Below the pieces are notes generated by a model. It ran no database searches. It was given only the letters and a program-made list of their open reading frames with translations, and was not told the DNA's origin. Position numbers and translations under genes: made by a program. From the NCBI RefSeq assembly GCF_000026225.1, contig NC_011740.1:1674001-1738000 (forward strand): a stretch of DNA of 64,000 nt, in the 5' to 3' direction. The stretch comes from Escherichia fergusonii ATCC 35469 (GTDB taxonomy: Bacteria; Pseudomonadota; Gammaproteobacteria; Enterobacterales; Enterobacteriaceae). Numbering within the stretch: the first letter of the stretch is position 1; every line of letters starts with the position of its first letter. Below are positions 34,433 through 43,995 of the stretch, in pieces.

Positions 34433-35309
34433 CGTATACAGCGAAAAGCGCCCGCCTGGTACGCTGCGTACAGCCTGGCGCAAATTTTATGCTGATACTT
34501 CCGCAATGGTCGGTCTGTACGGTTGTGCAGGCCTCGCGATACTGTGTATTTTTGGTGGCTGGTTTGCGCCATACGGCATCGATCAGCAATTTCTTGGCTA
34601 TCAGTTGCTACCACCGTCATGGTCGCGGTATGGCGAAGTCTCTTTCTTTCTGGGTACTGATGATCTCGGTCGCGATGTTTTAAGTCGTTTACTCAGTGGT
34701 GCAGCTCCCACTGTCGGAGGCGCATTTGTCGTCACTCTGGCTGCAACTCTTTGTGGCCTGGTATTAGGTGTGGTCGCTGGGGCAACTCATGGCTTACGTT
34801 CAGCGGTACTCAACCATATTCTCGATACCTTGCTGGCGATCCCTTCATTGTTGCTGGCTATTATTGTGGTGGCTTTTGCCGGGCCATCACTCGGTCATGC
34901 GATGTTTGCTGTCTGGCTGGCACTTTTGCCGCGTATCGTACGCTCGGTTTATAGCCTGGTGCATGATGAACTGGAAAAAGAGTATGTCATCGCCGCTCGT
35001 CTCGATGGCGCAACCACATTGAATATTCTCTGGTTTGCTGTTCTGCCCAACATTACCGCAGGTCTGGTCACTGAAATTACCCGCGCCCTTTCGATGGCGA
35101 TTTTGGATATTGCCGCGCTGGGTTTTCTTGATCTCGGCGCGCAACTCCCCTCACCTGAATGGGGGGCCATGCTTGGCGATGCGCTGGAACTTATTTATGT
35201 TGCGCCATGGACCGTTATGCTGCCAGGTGCAGCAATTATGATCAGCGTTTTGTTAGTTAACTTACTCGGTGACGGAATACGCCGGGCCATTATTGCGGGG
35301 GTGGAATAA
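34419..35309 (+). CDS. sapC: Sap ABC transporter permease SapC
   Basis: Second permease, DppC/OppC type. ATG 34419 gives 296 residues (MPYDSVYSEKRPPGTL), the K-12 form; the earlier in-frame start at 34383 lies deeper in sapB. A soluble N-terminus is followed by about five to six hydrophobic segments and the EAA motif VIAARLDGATTLNILWFAVLPNI. It overlaps sapB by 14 bases, and its stop overlaps the sapD ATG (TAATG), indicating coupled translation through the operon. Confidence 0.96.
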   Translation: MPYDSVYSEKRPPGTLRTAWRKFYADTSAMVGLYGCAGLAILCIFGGWFAPYGIDQQFLGYQLLPPSWSRYGEVSFFLGTDDLGRDVLSRLLSGAAPTVGGAFVVTLAATLCGLVLGVVAGATHGLRSAVLNHILDTLLAIPSLLLAIIVVAFAGPSLGHAMFAVWLALLPRIVRSVYSLVHDELEKEYVIAARLDGATTLNILWFAVLPNITAGLVTEITRALSMAILDIAALGFLDLGAQLPSPEWGAMLGDALELIYVAPWTVMLPGAAIMISVLLVNLLGDGIRRAIIAGVE

Positions 35310-36301
35310 TGCCGTTACTCGATATCCGCAATTTGACCATCGAATTCAAAACTGGCGATGAATGGGTTAAAGCCGTTGACCGTGTCAGCATGACCTTAAA
35401 TGAAGGTGAAATACGCGGCCTGGTAGGAGAATCTGGTTCAGGTAAAAGTCTGATTGCTAAAGCGATCTGTGGCGTTGCCAAAGACAACTGGCGCGTGACG
35501 GCTGATCGTATGCGCTTTGATGACATTGATCTGCTTCGTCTTTCCGCACGCGAACGCCGAAAACTGGTTGGGCATAACGTGTCGATGATTTTCCAGGAGC
35601 CACAATCTTGTCTTGATCCTTCTGAACGAGTGGGTCGGCAACTGATGCAAAATATCCCGGCATGGACTTACAAAGGCCGTTGGTGGCAACGTCCAGGCTG
35701 GCGGAAACGTCGTGCTATTGAGTTGTTACACCGTGTAGGGATTAAAGATCACAAAGATGCAATGCGCAGTTTTCCTTACGAACTCACTGAAGGTGAATGC
35801 CAGAAGGTGATGATTGCCATCGCCCTGGCAAATCAACCGCGTTTGCTGATTGCGGATGAACCGACAAACTCGATGGAACCGACAACTCAGGCGCAGATAT
35901 TCCGTCTGTTGACGCGTCTGAATCAAAATAGCAATACCACCATTTTGTTGATTAGCCATGACCTGCAAATGCTTAGCCAGTGGGCGGATAAAATCAACGT
36001 TCTTTACTGCGGGCAAACGGTGGAATCTGCCCCGAGTAAGGAGTTAGTGACGATGCCACATCACCCTTATACTCAGGCGTTGATCCGCGCAATTCCTGAC
36101 TTTGGTAGCGCAATGCCGCATAAAAGCCGTCTGAATACGATGCCTGGCGCGATTCCCTTGCTGGAGCAATTACCTATAGGTTGTCGTCTTGGCCCACGTT
36201 GCCCCTATGCTCAACGAGAATGTATCGTGACACCACGTCTGACTGGTGCGAAAAATCATCTCTATGCCTGTCATTTTCCACTGAATATGGAGAGAGAGTG
36301 A
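35309..36301 (+). CDS. sapD: Sap ABC transporter ATPase SapD
   Basis: Peptide-type ABC ATPase; E. coli SapD (TrkE) also supports Trk potassium uptake. 330 residues. Walker A is GESGSGKSL, Walker B LLIADEPTNSME, and the C-terminal oligopeptide-transporter extension has a cysteine-rich segment (GCRLGPRCPYAQREC). The ABC signature is degenerate, LTEGECQKVMIAIAL in place of LSGGQ. It is followed by sapF after one base. Confidence 0.96.
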   Translation: MPLLDIRNLTIEFKTGDEWVKAVDRVSMTLNEGEIRGLVGESGSGKSLIAKAICGVAKDNWRVTADRMRFDDIDLLRLSARERRKLVGHNVSMIFQEPQSCLDPSERVGRQLMQNIPAWTYKGRWWQRPGWRKRRAIELLHRVGIKDHKDAMRSFPYELTEGECQKVMIAIALANQPRLLIADEPTNSMEPTTQAQIFRLLTRLNQNSNTTILLISHDLQMLSQWADKINVLYCGQTVESAPSKELVTMPHHPYTQALIRAIPDFGSAMPHKSRLNTMPGAIPLLEQLPIGCRLGPRCPYAQRECIVTPRLTGAKNHLYACHFPLNMERE

Positions 36302-36302
36302 G

Positions 36303-37109
36303 ATGGTCGAAACCCTACTCGAAGTACGTAATCTGAGTAAAACGTTCCGCTACCGGACCGGCTGGTTTCGTCGTCAAACCGTAGAAGCAGTCAAACCGCT
36401 AAGTTTTACGCTACGTGAACGCCAGACGTTGGCGATTATTGGCGAGAACGGTTCTGGCAAATCGACGCTGGCAAAAATGCTGGCCGGAATGATAGAGCCT
36501 ACCAGCGGTGAATTGTTGATCGACGATCATCCGCTACATTTTGGGGATTATTCATTCCGTAGCCAGCGTATTCGCATGATTTTTCAGGATCCCTCAACAT
36601 CGTTGAATCCACGGCAACGTATTTCGCAGATTCTGGATTTCCCGCTCCGTTTGAATACCGATCTGGAACCAGAACAAAGGCAAAAGCAGATTATAGAAAC
36701 TATGCGGATGGTCGGTTTGTTGCCCGACCACGTAAGTTACTATCCGCATATGCTGGCACCAGGGCAAAAGCAGCGTCTGGGGCTTGCCCGGGCGTTAATT
36801 TTACGCCCAAAGGTGATTATTGCCGACGAAGCACTGGCGTCTCTGGATATGTCGATGCGTTCGCAGTTAATCAACCTGATGCTGGAGTTACAGGAAAAAC
36901 AAGGTATCTCTTATATCTATGTCACCCAGCACATTGGGATGATGAAGCATATCAGTGATCAGGTACTGGTCATGCATCAGGGAGAAGTAGTTGAGCGTGG
37001 GAGCACTGCCGATGTGCTCGCTTCGCCATTACATGAATTAACCAAACGACTTATCGCCGGTCATTTCGGCGAAGCACTAACTGCAGACGCATGGCGAAAA
37101 GATCGCTAG
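36303..37109 (+). CDS. sapF: Sap ABC transporter ATPase SapF
   Basis: Second ATPase of the Sap transporter. 268 residues, as in K-12. Walker A GENGSGKST, Walker B VIIADEALASLDM and H-loop YVTQHIGMM are present. The signature is again unusual, LAPGQKQRLGLARAL. It lacks the long C-terminal extension of SapD. It ends the sap operon; a 121-base gap leads to fabI, whereas K-12 has the extra gene ycjD in between. Confidence 0.96.
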   Translation: MVETLLEVRNLSKTFRYRTGWFRRQTVEAVKPLSFTLRERQTLAIIGENGSGKSTLAKMLAGMIEPTSGELLIDDHPLHFGDYSFRSQRIRMIFQDPSTSLNPRQRISQILDFPLRLNTDLEPEQRQKQIIETMRMVGLLPDHVSYYPHMLAPGQKQRLGLARALILRPKVIIADEALASLDMSMRSQLINLMLELQEKQGISYIYVTQHIGMMKHISDQVLVMHQGEVVERGSTADVLASPLHELTKRLIAGHFGEALTADAWRKDR

Positions 37110-37230
37110 TATCTTGATGCAGTGGTCGGATTAACTCTCCTGTAGTCTCGTGATAGAATCGCCGCGTTTTAACGACGGTCGGTCAGGAAATCTGTCTGAC
37201 CGCCACAACAATTACATAAGGATTAAAGCT

Positions 37231-38019
37231 ATGGGTTTTCTTTCCGGTAAGCGCATTCTGGTAACCGGTGTTGCCAGCAAACTGTCCATCGCCTACGGTA
37301 TCGCTCAGGCGATGCACCGCGAAGGAGCTGAACTGGCATTCACCTACCAGAACGATAAACTGAAAGGCCGCGTAGAAGAATTTGCAGCTCAATTGGGTTC
37401 AAACATCGTTCTGCAGTGTGATGTTGCAGAAGATGCCAGCATCGACACTATGTTCGCTGAACTGGGTAATGTTTGGCCGAAATTTGACGGTTTTGTTCAT
37501 TCCATCGGTTTTGCCCCTGGCGACCAACTGGATGGCGACTATGTGAACGCCGTTACCCGTGAAGGCTTTAAAATCGCTCACGACATCAGCTCCTACAGCT
37601 TTGTAGCAATGGCTAAAGCGTGCCGTTCTATGCTGAATCCAGGTTCCGCCCTACTGACACTCTCTTATCTGGGTGCTGAGCGTGCTATCCCTAACTATAA
37701 CGTTATGGGTCTGGCGAAAGCGTCTCTGGAAGCGAACGTGCGTTATATGGCAAATGCGATGGGGCCGGAAGGCGTACGTGTGAACGCTATTTCTGCAGGT
37801 CCGATTCGTACACTGGCAGCTTCTGGTATCAAAGATTTCCGTAAAATGCTGGCACATTGTGAAGCCGTTACGCCGATTCGCCGTACTGTTACCATCGAAG
37901 ATGTAGGTAACTCTGCTGCATTCCTGTGCTCTGATCTCTCCGCGGGTATCTCCGGTGAAGTTGTTCACGTTGACGGCGGTTTCAGCATCGCTGCAATGAA
38001 CGAGCTGGAACTGAAATAA
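37231..38019 (+). CDS. fabI: Enoyl-ACP reductase (NADH) FabI
   Basis: Essential last step of the fatty acid elongation cycle and the target of triclosan. ATG 37231 after TAAGGA gives 262 residues that look identical to E. coli FabI. Short-chain reductase features: the nucleotide motif GVASKLSIAYGIAQAM, and Tyr146, Tyr156 and Lys163 in LSYLGAERAIPNYNVMGLAKAS. Gly93 in VHSIGFAPGDQ, the site of common triclosan-resistance changes, is wild type. An in-frame extension upstream to 37150 is in the leader and is rejected. A terminator lies about 96 bases downstream. Confidence 0.99.
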   Translation: MGFLSGKRILVTGVASKLSIAYGIAQAMHREGAELAFTYQNDKLKGRVEEFAAQLGSNIVLQCDVAEDASIDTMFAELGNVWPKFDGFVHSIGFAPGDQLDGDYVNAVTREGFKIAHDISSYSFVAMAKACRSMLNPGSALLTLSYLGAERAIPNYNVMGLAKASLEANVRYMANAMGPEGVRVNAISAGPIRTLAASGIKDFRKMLAHCEAVTPIRRTVTIEDVGNSAAFLCSDLSAGISGEVVHVDGGFSIAAMNELELK

Positions 38020-38025
38020 GTTTTA

Positions 38026-38119
38026 TACCCTAAATAATTCGGGTTGCAGGACAAAACGCCAGTGGCTCTGAAGGGGCGATAACCCGCTGGCGTAGCACAC
38101 GCAACTTATATGCCGGGCG
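38026..38119. repeat. Partial intergenic repeat downstream of fabI
   Basis: Begins CCCTAAATAATTCGGGTTGC and ends near CACGCAACTTATATGCCGGG. These resemble the two ends of the longer element at 52896-53077; the middle differs. It contains a hairpin CGCCAG ... CTGGCG. Confidence 0.5.
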
Positions 38120-38134
38120 ACGATTCCGTCGCCC
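38115..38134 (+). terminator. fabI terminator candidate
   Basis: GGGCGACG (38115-38122) pairs with CGTCGCCC (38127-38134) around ATTC, followed by ACATTTTG. It is the strongest hairpin between fabI and yciW. Confidence 0.65.
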
Positions 38135-38240
38135 ACATTTTGTATATACCATTCTGATATTTCATATCTCTTATCAATCTTTTATCACTTTCTCACCTTG
38201 CGTCAGGATATTCATCCCGCTTTAAGACCAAGGAAAGCCC

Positions 38241-39395
38241 ATGGAACAACGCCGTATTACAGGCAAAAGCCACTGGTATCATGAAACCCAATCCAGCACA
38301 TCACCTCACGATCCGCTGCCACTGGTGCCCGAGGCCGCTAACTGTACGGATAAATTTTTGCTGGATTTGGCGCTAAGCGAGAATGAACAAATGCCCTTTC
38401 AGGCGTGGCTTTCCCCATCCCGGCAACTGGCAAACCAATTATTCCCACAGGCAATAACACTGAGCAAATTGCATAGCTTCAGCCTTTACGAGCGAATGAG
38501 TACCGCTCTGACTGTCGCTCAGGTATGTGGTGTGCAACGGCTGTGTAATCATTATGCTGCGCGGCTGGCCCCTCTTCCTGGCCCGGATTCATCCAGAGAA
38601 AGTAATCATCGCCTGGCGCAAATCACCCAATACGCCCGACAACTGGCCTCATCACCTGCGGTAATTAATACACGGTCACGCCAACAATTAAACGATGTGG
38701 GTCTGTCGGAAAAAGATATGTTGATCATCAATTTGATTATCGGCTTCGTGGGCTTTCAGGCACGTGTGATTGCTGCTTTTCAGGCGTATCTGTCACAACC
38801 TGCACGGTGGCTCCCTGGACAGGATACACAACAGTTTGCCGATACTTCGCTCTTTCAACAACAGCACACCCGGTGGCGCTCAGCATTCCCTCTTGTGGAC
38901 GAATCTAATGCCAGTCAACAGCAGTTGGATTCTCTTGCATCCTGCGCGGACATCCCAGACTTACGCCACCTTGCACCGGTACTGGCAAGGGAACCAGAAC
39001 TGCTTACGCTGTCTCGTCAAATCGTGAATGCACTGGCGCTATTATTCCCTGCTTCACCTTTGGCAGATTTCACCGCACTGCTGGTTTCGCGGATTAATGG
39101 CAGTGTTGATTGCTTTAATAGCAGGATAACTTTATCTGAACTGTCTGAATTTAGATCGGTATTACGCGCAGACGAAAAAGAAATAAAACAATGGATCAAT
39201 GGGCGCCTTGAATTGCGAAATGGCCTTCAGGCGATTCAGCTATTGACCATAGCTCCTGACCGCTTTAGCACTGATCAATTCGAGCTCTTATGTCATCAGG
39301 AGTTGTCCTCGGCAAACGCTATTCATGTGTTAGCTTGCTGTGGGCTATACGGATGGATTAATCGATTAAAAATCGGCTTGGGTGAAACATATTAG
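38241..39395 (+). CDS. yciW: YciW, peroxidase-like fold protein linked to cysteine metabolism
   Basis: 384 residues; the ATG follows AAGGAAAG. It has no signal peptide or membrane segment. The middle part (about 90-190) contains the carboxymuconolactone-decarboxylase/AhpD-like region including LNDVGLSEKDMLIINLIIGFVGFQARVIAAFQ. In E. coli yciW is CysB-controlled and has been connected to L-cysteine and methionine metabolism; the reaction is not settled. cysB is in the same window at 53715-54689. rnb follows after 67 bases. Confidence 0.9.
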   Translation: MEQRRITGKSHWYHETQSSTSPHDPLPLVPEAANCTDKFLLDLALSENEQMPFQAWLSPSRQLANQLFPQAITLSKLHSFSLYERMSTALTVAQVCGVQRLCNHYAARLAPLPGPDSSRESNHRLAQITQYARQLASSPAVINTRSRQQLNDVGLSEKDMLIINLIIGFVGFQARVIAAFQAYLSQPARWLPGQDTQQFADTSLFQQQHTRWRSAFPLVDESNASQQQLDSLASCADIPDLRHLAPVLAREPELLTLSRQIVNALALLFPASPLADFTALLVSRINGSVDCFNSRITLSELSEFRSVLRADEKEIKQWINGRLELRNGLQAIQLLTIAPDRFSTDQFELLCHQELSSANAIHVLACCGLYGWINRLKIGLGETY

Positions 39396-39462
39396 CCTTG
39401 CCGCAACAGACAGAATCGCGTAAAACTGTCAGCCGCTCTTTTGGCCACGAAAATAGACGAAT

Positions 39463-41397
39463 ATGTTTCAGGACAACCCGCTGCTAGCGCAGCTAAAACA
39501 GCAACTTCATTCCCAGACGCCACGTGCTGAAGGGGTGGTAAAAGCCACCGAAAAAGGCTTTGGCTTCCTGGAAGTCGATGCACAAAAAAGTTATTTCATC
39601 CCACCGCCGCAAATGAAAAAAGTTATGCACGGCGATCGGATAATTGCAGTGATCCATAGCGAAAAAGATCGCGAATCTGCGGAGCCGGAAGAACTGGTCG
39701 AACCGTTCCTGACTCGCTTTGTGGGCAAAGTTCAGGGCAAAAATGATCGTTTGTCTATTGTGCCTGACCATCCGTTATTGAAAGATGCCATTCCTTGCCG
39801 TGCGGCACGTGGTGTTGATCATCAATTCAAAGAAGGCGACTGGGCAGTTGCGGAAATGCGCCGCCATCCGCTGAAAGGCGATCGCTCTTTCTACGCCGAA
39901 TTAACCCAATTTATTACTTTTGGTGATGACCACTTTGTACCGTGGTGGGTCACCCTCGCCCGCCATAATCTTGAACGTGAAGCACCAAACGGCGTGGCAA
40001 CCGAAATGCTTGATGAAGGTCTGGTGCGTCAGGATTTGACCGCCCTTAACTTTGTCACTATCGATAGCGCCAGCACTGAAGACATGGATGATGCGCTGTA
40101 TGCTGAAGCACTACCTGATGGCAAACTGCAATTAACAGTCGCAATTGCAGATCCTACTGCCTGGATTGCTGAAGGCAGCAAGCTGGATAACGTGGCAAAA
40201 ATTCGCGCGTTTACCAACTACTTGCCGGGCTTCAATATTCCCATGTTGCCGCGCGAATTGTCTGACGATCTTTGCTCACTGCGTGCATTTGAAGTTCGCC
40301 CGGCGCTGGCATGCCGGATGACTATCGCCGCAGATGGCACCATCGAAGACGATATTGAATTCTTTGCTGCAACTATCGAGTCTAAAGCGAAACTGGTCTA
40401 TGACGAGGTTTCTGACTGGCTGGAAAACAGTGGGAATTGGCAACCGGAAAATGATGCCATTGCAGAACAAATCCGTCTGCTGGCGCAAATCTGCCAGCGT
40501 CGCGGTGAGTGGCGTCATAACCATGCACTCGTATTTAAAGATCGTCCTGATTATCGCTTTATCCTGGGTGAAAAAGGCGAAGTGCTGGATATCGTTGCAG
40601 AACCGCGTCGTATCGCCAACCGTATCGTTGAAGAAGCCATGATCGCAGCCAATATTTGTGCTGCTCGAGTACTTCGCGACAAAATCGGTTTTGGGATCTA
40701 CAACGTTCATATGGGCTTTGATCCCGCTAATGCTGATGCTCTGGCTGCGCTGCTGAAAACTCACGGTCTGCACGTCGATGCGCAAGAAGTGCTGACTCTG
40801 GAAGGTTTTTGTAAACTGCGCCGCGAACTGGATGCCCAACCGTCAGGTTTTCTTGACAGCCGTATTCGCCGTTTCCAGTCATTTGCTGAAATTAGTACTC
40901 AACCAGGGCCACATTTTGGCCTGGGGCTTGAGGCTTACGCCACCTGGACGTCACCTATTCGTAAATATGGCGACATGATCAACCATCGTTTACTGAAAGC
41001 GGCAATTAAAGGCGAAACTGCCAGCCGCCCTCAGGATGAAACGACTGTCCAAATGACCGAACGCCGTCGCCTTAACCGCATGGCTGAGCGTGATGTCGGT
41101 GACTGGCTGTATGCGCGATTCCTGAAAGATAAAGCGGGCACAGACACTCGCTTCGCCGCAGAAATCATTGATATTAGCCGTGGTGGTATGCGTGTACGGT
41201 TGGTTGACAATGGTGCAGTTGCATTTATCCCTGCCCCTTTCCTGCACGCTGTTCGTGATGAACTGGTATGCAGTCAAGAGAACGGCACCGTGCAAATTAA
41301 AGGCGAGACAGTGTACAAAGTGACAGATGTCATTGATGTCACCATCGCCGAAGTACGTATGGAAACCCGCAGCATTATTGCCCGTCCGGTCGCCTGA
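39463..41397 (+). CDS. rnb: Exoribonuclease II
   Basis: Processive 3'-5' hydrolytic exoribonuclease acting on unstructured RNA, including poly(A) tails. 644 residues, the K-12 length. Order: two N-terminal cold-shock domains (1-180), the catalytic RNB domain (about 190-520) with acidic motif IDSASTEDMDDAL that supplies the metal-binding aspartates around 201-210, and a C-terminal S1 domain (about 555-640, SRGGMRVRLVDNGAVAFIP). RNase R is the main paralogue but is over 800 residues. A terminator follows the stop. Confidence 0.98.
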   Translation: MFQDNPLLAQLKQQLHSQTPRAEGVVKATEKGFGFLEVDAQKSYFIPPPQMKKVMHGDRIIAVIHSEKDRESAEPEELVEPFLTRFVGKVQGKNDRLSIVPDHPLLKDAIPCRAARGVDHQFKEGDWAVAEMRRHPLKGDRSFYAELTQFITFGDDHFVPWWVTLARHNLEREAPNGVATEMLDEGLVRQDLTALNFVTIDSASTEDMDDALYAEALPDGKLQLTVAIADPTAWIAEGSKLDNVAKIRAFTNYLPGFNIPMLPRELSDDLCSLRAFEVRPALACRMTIAADGTIEDDIEFFAATIESKAKLVYDEVSDWLENSGNWQPENDAIAEQIRLLAQICQRRGEWRHNHALVFKDRPDYRFILGEKGEVLDIVAEPRRIANRIVEEAMIAANICAARVLRDKIGFGIYNVHMGFDPANADALAALLKTHGLHVDAQEVLTLEGFCKLRRELDAQPSGFLDSRIRRFQSFAEISTQPGPHFGLGLEAYATWTSPIRKYGDMINHRLLKAAIKGETASRPQDETTVQMTERRRLNRMAERDVGDWLYARFLKDKAGTDTRFAAEIIDISRGGMRVRLVDNGAVAFIPAPFLHAVRDELVCSQENGTVQIKGETVYKVTDVIDVTIAEVRMETRSIIARPVA

Positions 41398-41408
41398 TAT
41401 CATTACTG

Positions 41409-41437
41409 AACGGTCTTCTTCCAGTGGGAAGGCCGTT
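41409..41437 (+). terminator. rnb terminator
   Basis: AACGGTCTTC (41409-41418) pairs with GAAGGCCGTT (41428-41437) with one G-U. The tail TTAATTCCT is weakly T-rich. Confidence 0.7.
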
Positions 41438-41620
41438 TAATTCCTCGTTCACTCCTCATTCCATAAGTTACACAAAACTATTTTTCCCCGTAACTATGCT
41501 TTTTCCCCAATCTGAATTACAACTAATTGTATAAATAAAACAATACGTTCTCTTTACATCACCTAATCTTAATCATCGCTGATAGCTGCGGTATGTGCTT
41601 GCAACAAGATGGTGTAGATC

Positions 41621-43612
41621 ATGAAAATCGTTATGGAGCCTGCCACGTTGTATAACTATTTGGGTACTCACACTCCTTTCTGGCGTTTGTCAGATAACTG
41701 TAATGTTCTGCATCTTTCGACGATTGAAGCAGCAGAATCTGAACGCACCATTGAGTTATCTCCTGAACAAGCTAACCGTATTCGTGAAATGACGGTTATT
41801 ACTTCCAGTATGATGATGACGCTACCGCTGGAAGAAAGTGATGTTTCAGTTCATCTGGTTGGACGCAAAATCAATAAGCGTGAATGGGCAGGCAGCGCAT
41901 CCGCATGGCATGATACCCCTTCTGTTGCTCGTGACTTAATGCACGGGCTTTCTTTTGCTGAACAGGTTGTCTCCGAAGCGAACTCAGCCATTTTGATCCT
42001 CGACAGCCGGGGCAACATTCAACGATTTAATCGCTTATGCGAAGAATATACCGGTTTAAAAGAACATGAAGTCATTGGTCAAAGCGTATTCAAACTCTTT
42101 ATGAGTCGTCGGGAAGCTGCAGCCTCCCGACGTAACATTGACGTTTTTTTCCGTAGTGGAAACGCATGGGAAGTTGAACGCTGGATCAAAACCCGTAAAG
42201 GACAACGCCTGTTCCTTTTTCGCAATAAATTCATTCATAGCGGCAGTGGTAAAAATGAAATTTATTTAATCTGTTCGGGGACTGATATCACTGAGGAGCG
42301 TGTGGCCCAGGAACGTCTGCGGGTACTCGCCAATACAGATACGATTACCGGGCTTCCTAATCGTAACGCTATTCATGAGTTGATCGATAATGCTATCGTT
42401 CAGACTACAAACGCTCAGGTCGGCATTGTTTATCTCGATCTCGATAATTTCAAAAAAGTGAACGATGCTTACGGCCATATGTTTGGTGACCAACTGCTGC
42501 AAGCCGTTGCATTGGCCATACTCAGTTGTCTCGATAACGATCAGACGCTGGCACGTCATGGTGGTGATGAGTTTATCGTCCTGGCACCAGACACTTCACA
42601 AGGTGCGCTTGAAGCCATGGCATCTCGTATTCTTACGCGCCTGCGCTTACCTTTTCGTATTGGTTTGATTGAAGTACAGACCGGCTGCTCGGTTGGCATT
42701 GCACTTTCACCTTTGCATGGTCATGACAGCGACAGTCTTATCCGGAGCGCCGATACGGCCATGTACACCGCTAAAGAAGGCGGTCGAGGTCAATTCTGTG
42801 TCTTTTCTCCCGAAATGAATCAGCGTGTTTTTGAGTATTTGTGGCTGGACACTAACTTACGTAAAGCTCTGGAGAATGATCAACTGCTGATTCACTATCA
42901 ACCAAAGGTCACTTGGCGCGGAGAAGTGCGCAGTCTCGAAGCGCTGGTACGATGGCAGTCGCCTGAGCGTGGACTCATTCCTCCGGGTGAATTTATCTCT
43001 TATGCAGAAGAATCAGGATTAATTGTTCCGCTTGGTCGCTGGGTCATTCTTGATGTAGTGCGCCAGGTGGCAAAATGGCGAAGCAAAGGAATTAATTTAC
43101 GTGTAGCGGTCAACATTTCTGCTCGCCAACTGGCAGACCAAACTATTTTTACCTATCTGAAACAAGTTTTGCATGAGCTTGATTTTGAATACTGCCCTAT
43201 CGACGTAGAATTAACCGAACGCTGTCTGCTCGAAAATGAAGCACTGGCGTTGTCTGTCATTCAGCAATTTAGCCGCCTCGGGGCGCAGGTGCACCTGGAT
43301 GATTTTGGTACGGGATATTCATCACTGTCACAACTGGCACGTTTTCCTATAGATGCCATAAAACTCGATCAGGCCTTTGTTCGCAATATACACAAGCAAT
43401 CTGTTTCTCAGTCGTTAGTGAGGGCGATTGTGGCGGTTGCTCAGGCACTTAACCTGCAAGTCATTGCCGAAGGTGTTGAAAGCGTGAAAGAGGATGCTTT
43501 CCTGACGAAAAATGGCGTTAACGAACGACAAGGTTTTTTGTTTGCCAAACCCATGCCTGCTGTAGCCTTTGAGCGTTGGTATAAGCGTTATTTAAATAAA
43601 ACAATGCGTTGA
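41621..43612 (+). CDS. pdeR: Cyclic di-GMP phosphodiesterase PdeR (Gmr; PAS-GGDEF-EAL)
   Basis: Trigger enzyme that degrades c-di-GMP and at low c-di-GMP binds and inhibits DgcM and MlrA, holding back csgD and curli. 663 residues (K-12 661). Order: an N-terminal region (1-110), a PAS domain (about 111-235, SAILILDSRGNIQRFNRLCEEYTG), a GGDEF domain with HGGDEF, and an EAL domain beginning LEALVRW, with DDFGTGYSS and a late AEGVES. Both catalytic signatures are intact. The first 60 residues are the most diverged from K-12. In E. coli it also tunes RNase II stability, hence the older name Gmr, and rnb is adjacent. Confidence 0.96.
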   Translation: MKIVMEPATLYNYLGTHTPFWRLSDNCNVLHLSTIEAAESERTIELSPEQANRIREMTVITSSMMMTLPLEESDVSVHLVGRKINKREWAGSASAWHDTPSVARDLMHGLSFAEQVVSEANSAILILDSRGNIQRFNRLCEEYTGLKEHEVIGQSVFKLFMSRREAAASRRNIDVFFRSGNAWEVERWIKTRKGQRLFLFRNKFIHSGSGKNEIYLICSGTDITEERVAQERLRVLANTDTITGLPNRNAIHELIDNAIVQTTNAQVGIVYLDLDNFKKVNDAYGHMFGDQLLQAVALAILSCLDNDQTLARHGGDEFIVLAPDTSQGALEAMASRILTRLRLPFRIGLIEVQTGCSVGIALSPLHGHDSDSLIRSADTAMYTAKEGGRGQFCVFSPEMNQRVFEYLWLDTNLRKALENDQLLIHYQPKVTWRGEVRSLEALVRWQSPERGLIPPGEFISYAEESGLIVPLGRWVILDVVRQVAKWRSKGINLRVAVNISARQLADQTIFTYLKQVLHELDFEYCPIDVELTERCLLENEALALSVIQQFSRLGAQVHLDDFGTGYSSLSQLARFPIDAIKLDQAFVRNIHKQSVSQSLVRAIVAVAQALNLQVIAEGVESVKEDAFLTKNGVNERQGFLFAKPMPAVAFERWYKRYLNKTMR

Positions 43613-43766
43613 ACTCGCTGGAGATGATTAACTACATGCAAAGAAAATGATGACGCAATACATAATTTTGCCAATTAACTATTATCCGGGCAATTTTCCA
43701 CTTCTCTTTTAGTCGCATTTTTTGCATCATTAAATCTTGTAACTTTTTAGTCATAGGGATGACGAT

Positions 43767-43943
43767 ATGTTTGAACTTGATGCGCAACGCCTCGCCGAAA
43801 GAATTGACACAGTGCTGGATATCCTTGTGGCTGGAGATACCCATTCCGCCATTCATAATCTTGAGATTCTTAAGGCGGAATTATTAAGCAAAGTTAAAGA
43901 TAACGCTCAGAGTGGCACGCCTAAATCTCCATGGGAAATTTAA
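43767..43943 (+). CDS. yciZ: Small UPF0509 protein YciZ
   Basis: 58 residues beginning MFELDAQRLAERIDTVLDIL and ending PKSPWEI, clearly the counterpart of the 57-residue K-12 YciZ. The ATG follows an AGGGATGA leader. It is largely helical and acidic, with no membrane segment or signal. It lies between pdeR and yciT on the same strand as in K-12. The function is unknown to me. Confidence 0.9.
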   Translation: MFELDAQRLAERIDTVLDILVAGDTHSAIHNLEILKAELLSKVKDNAQSGTPKSPWEI

Positions 43944-43995
43944 TGCGTACCCATGCGGTTCACTCCTGAATTACTCCGATATTAAAACTAAAACC

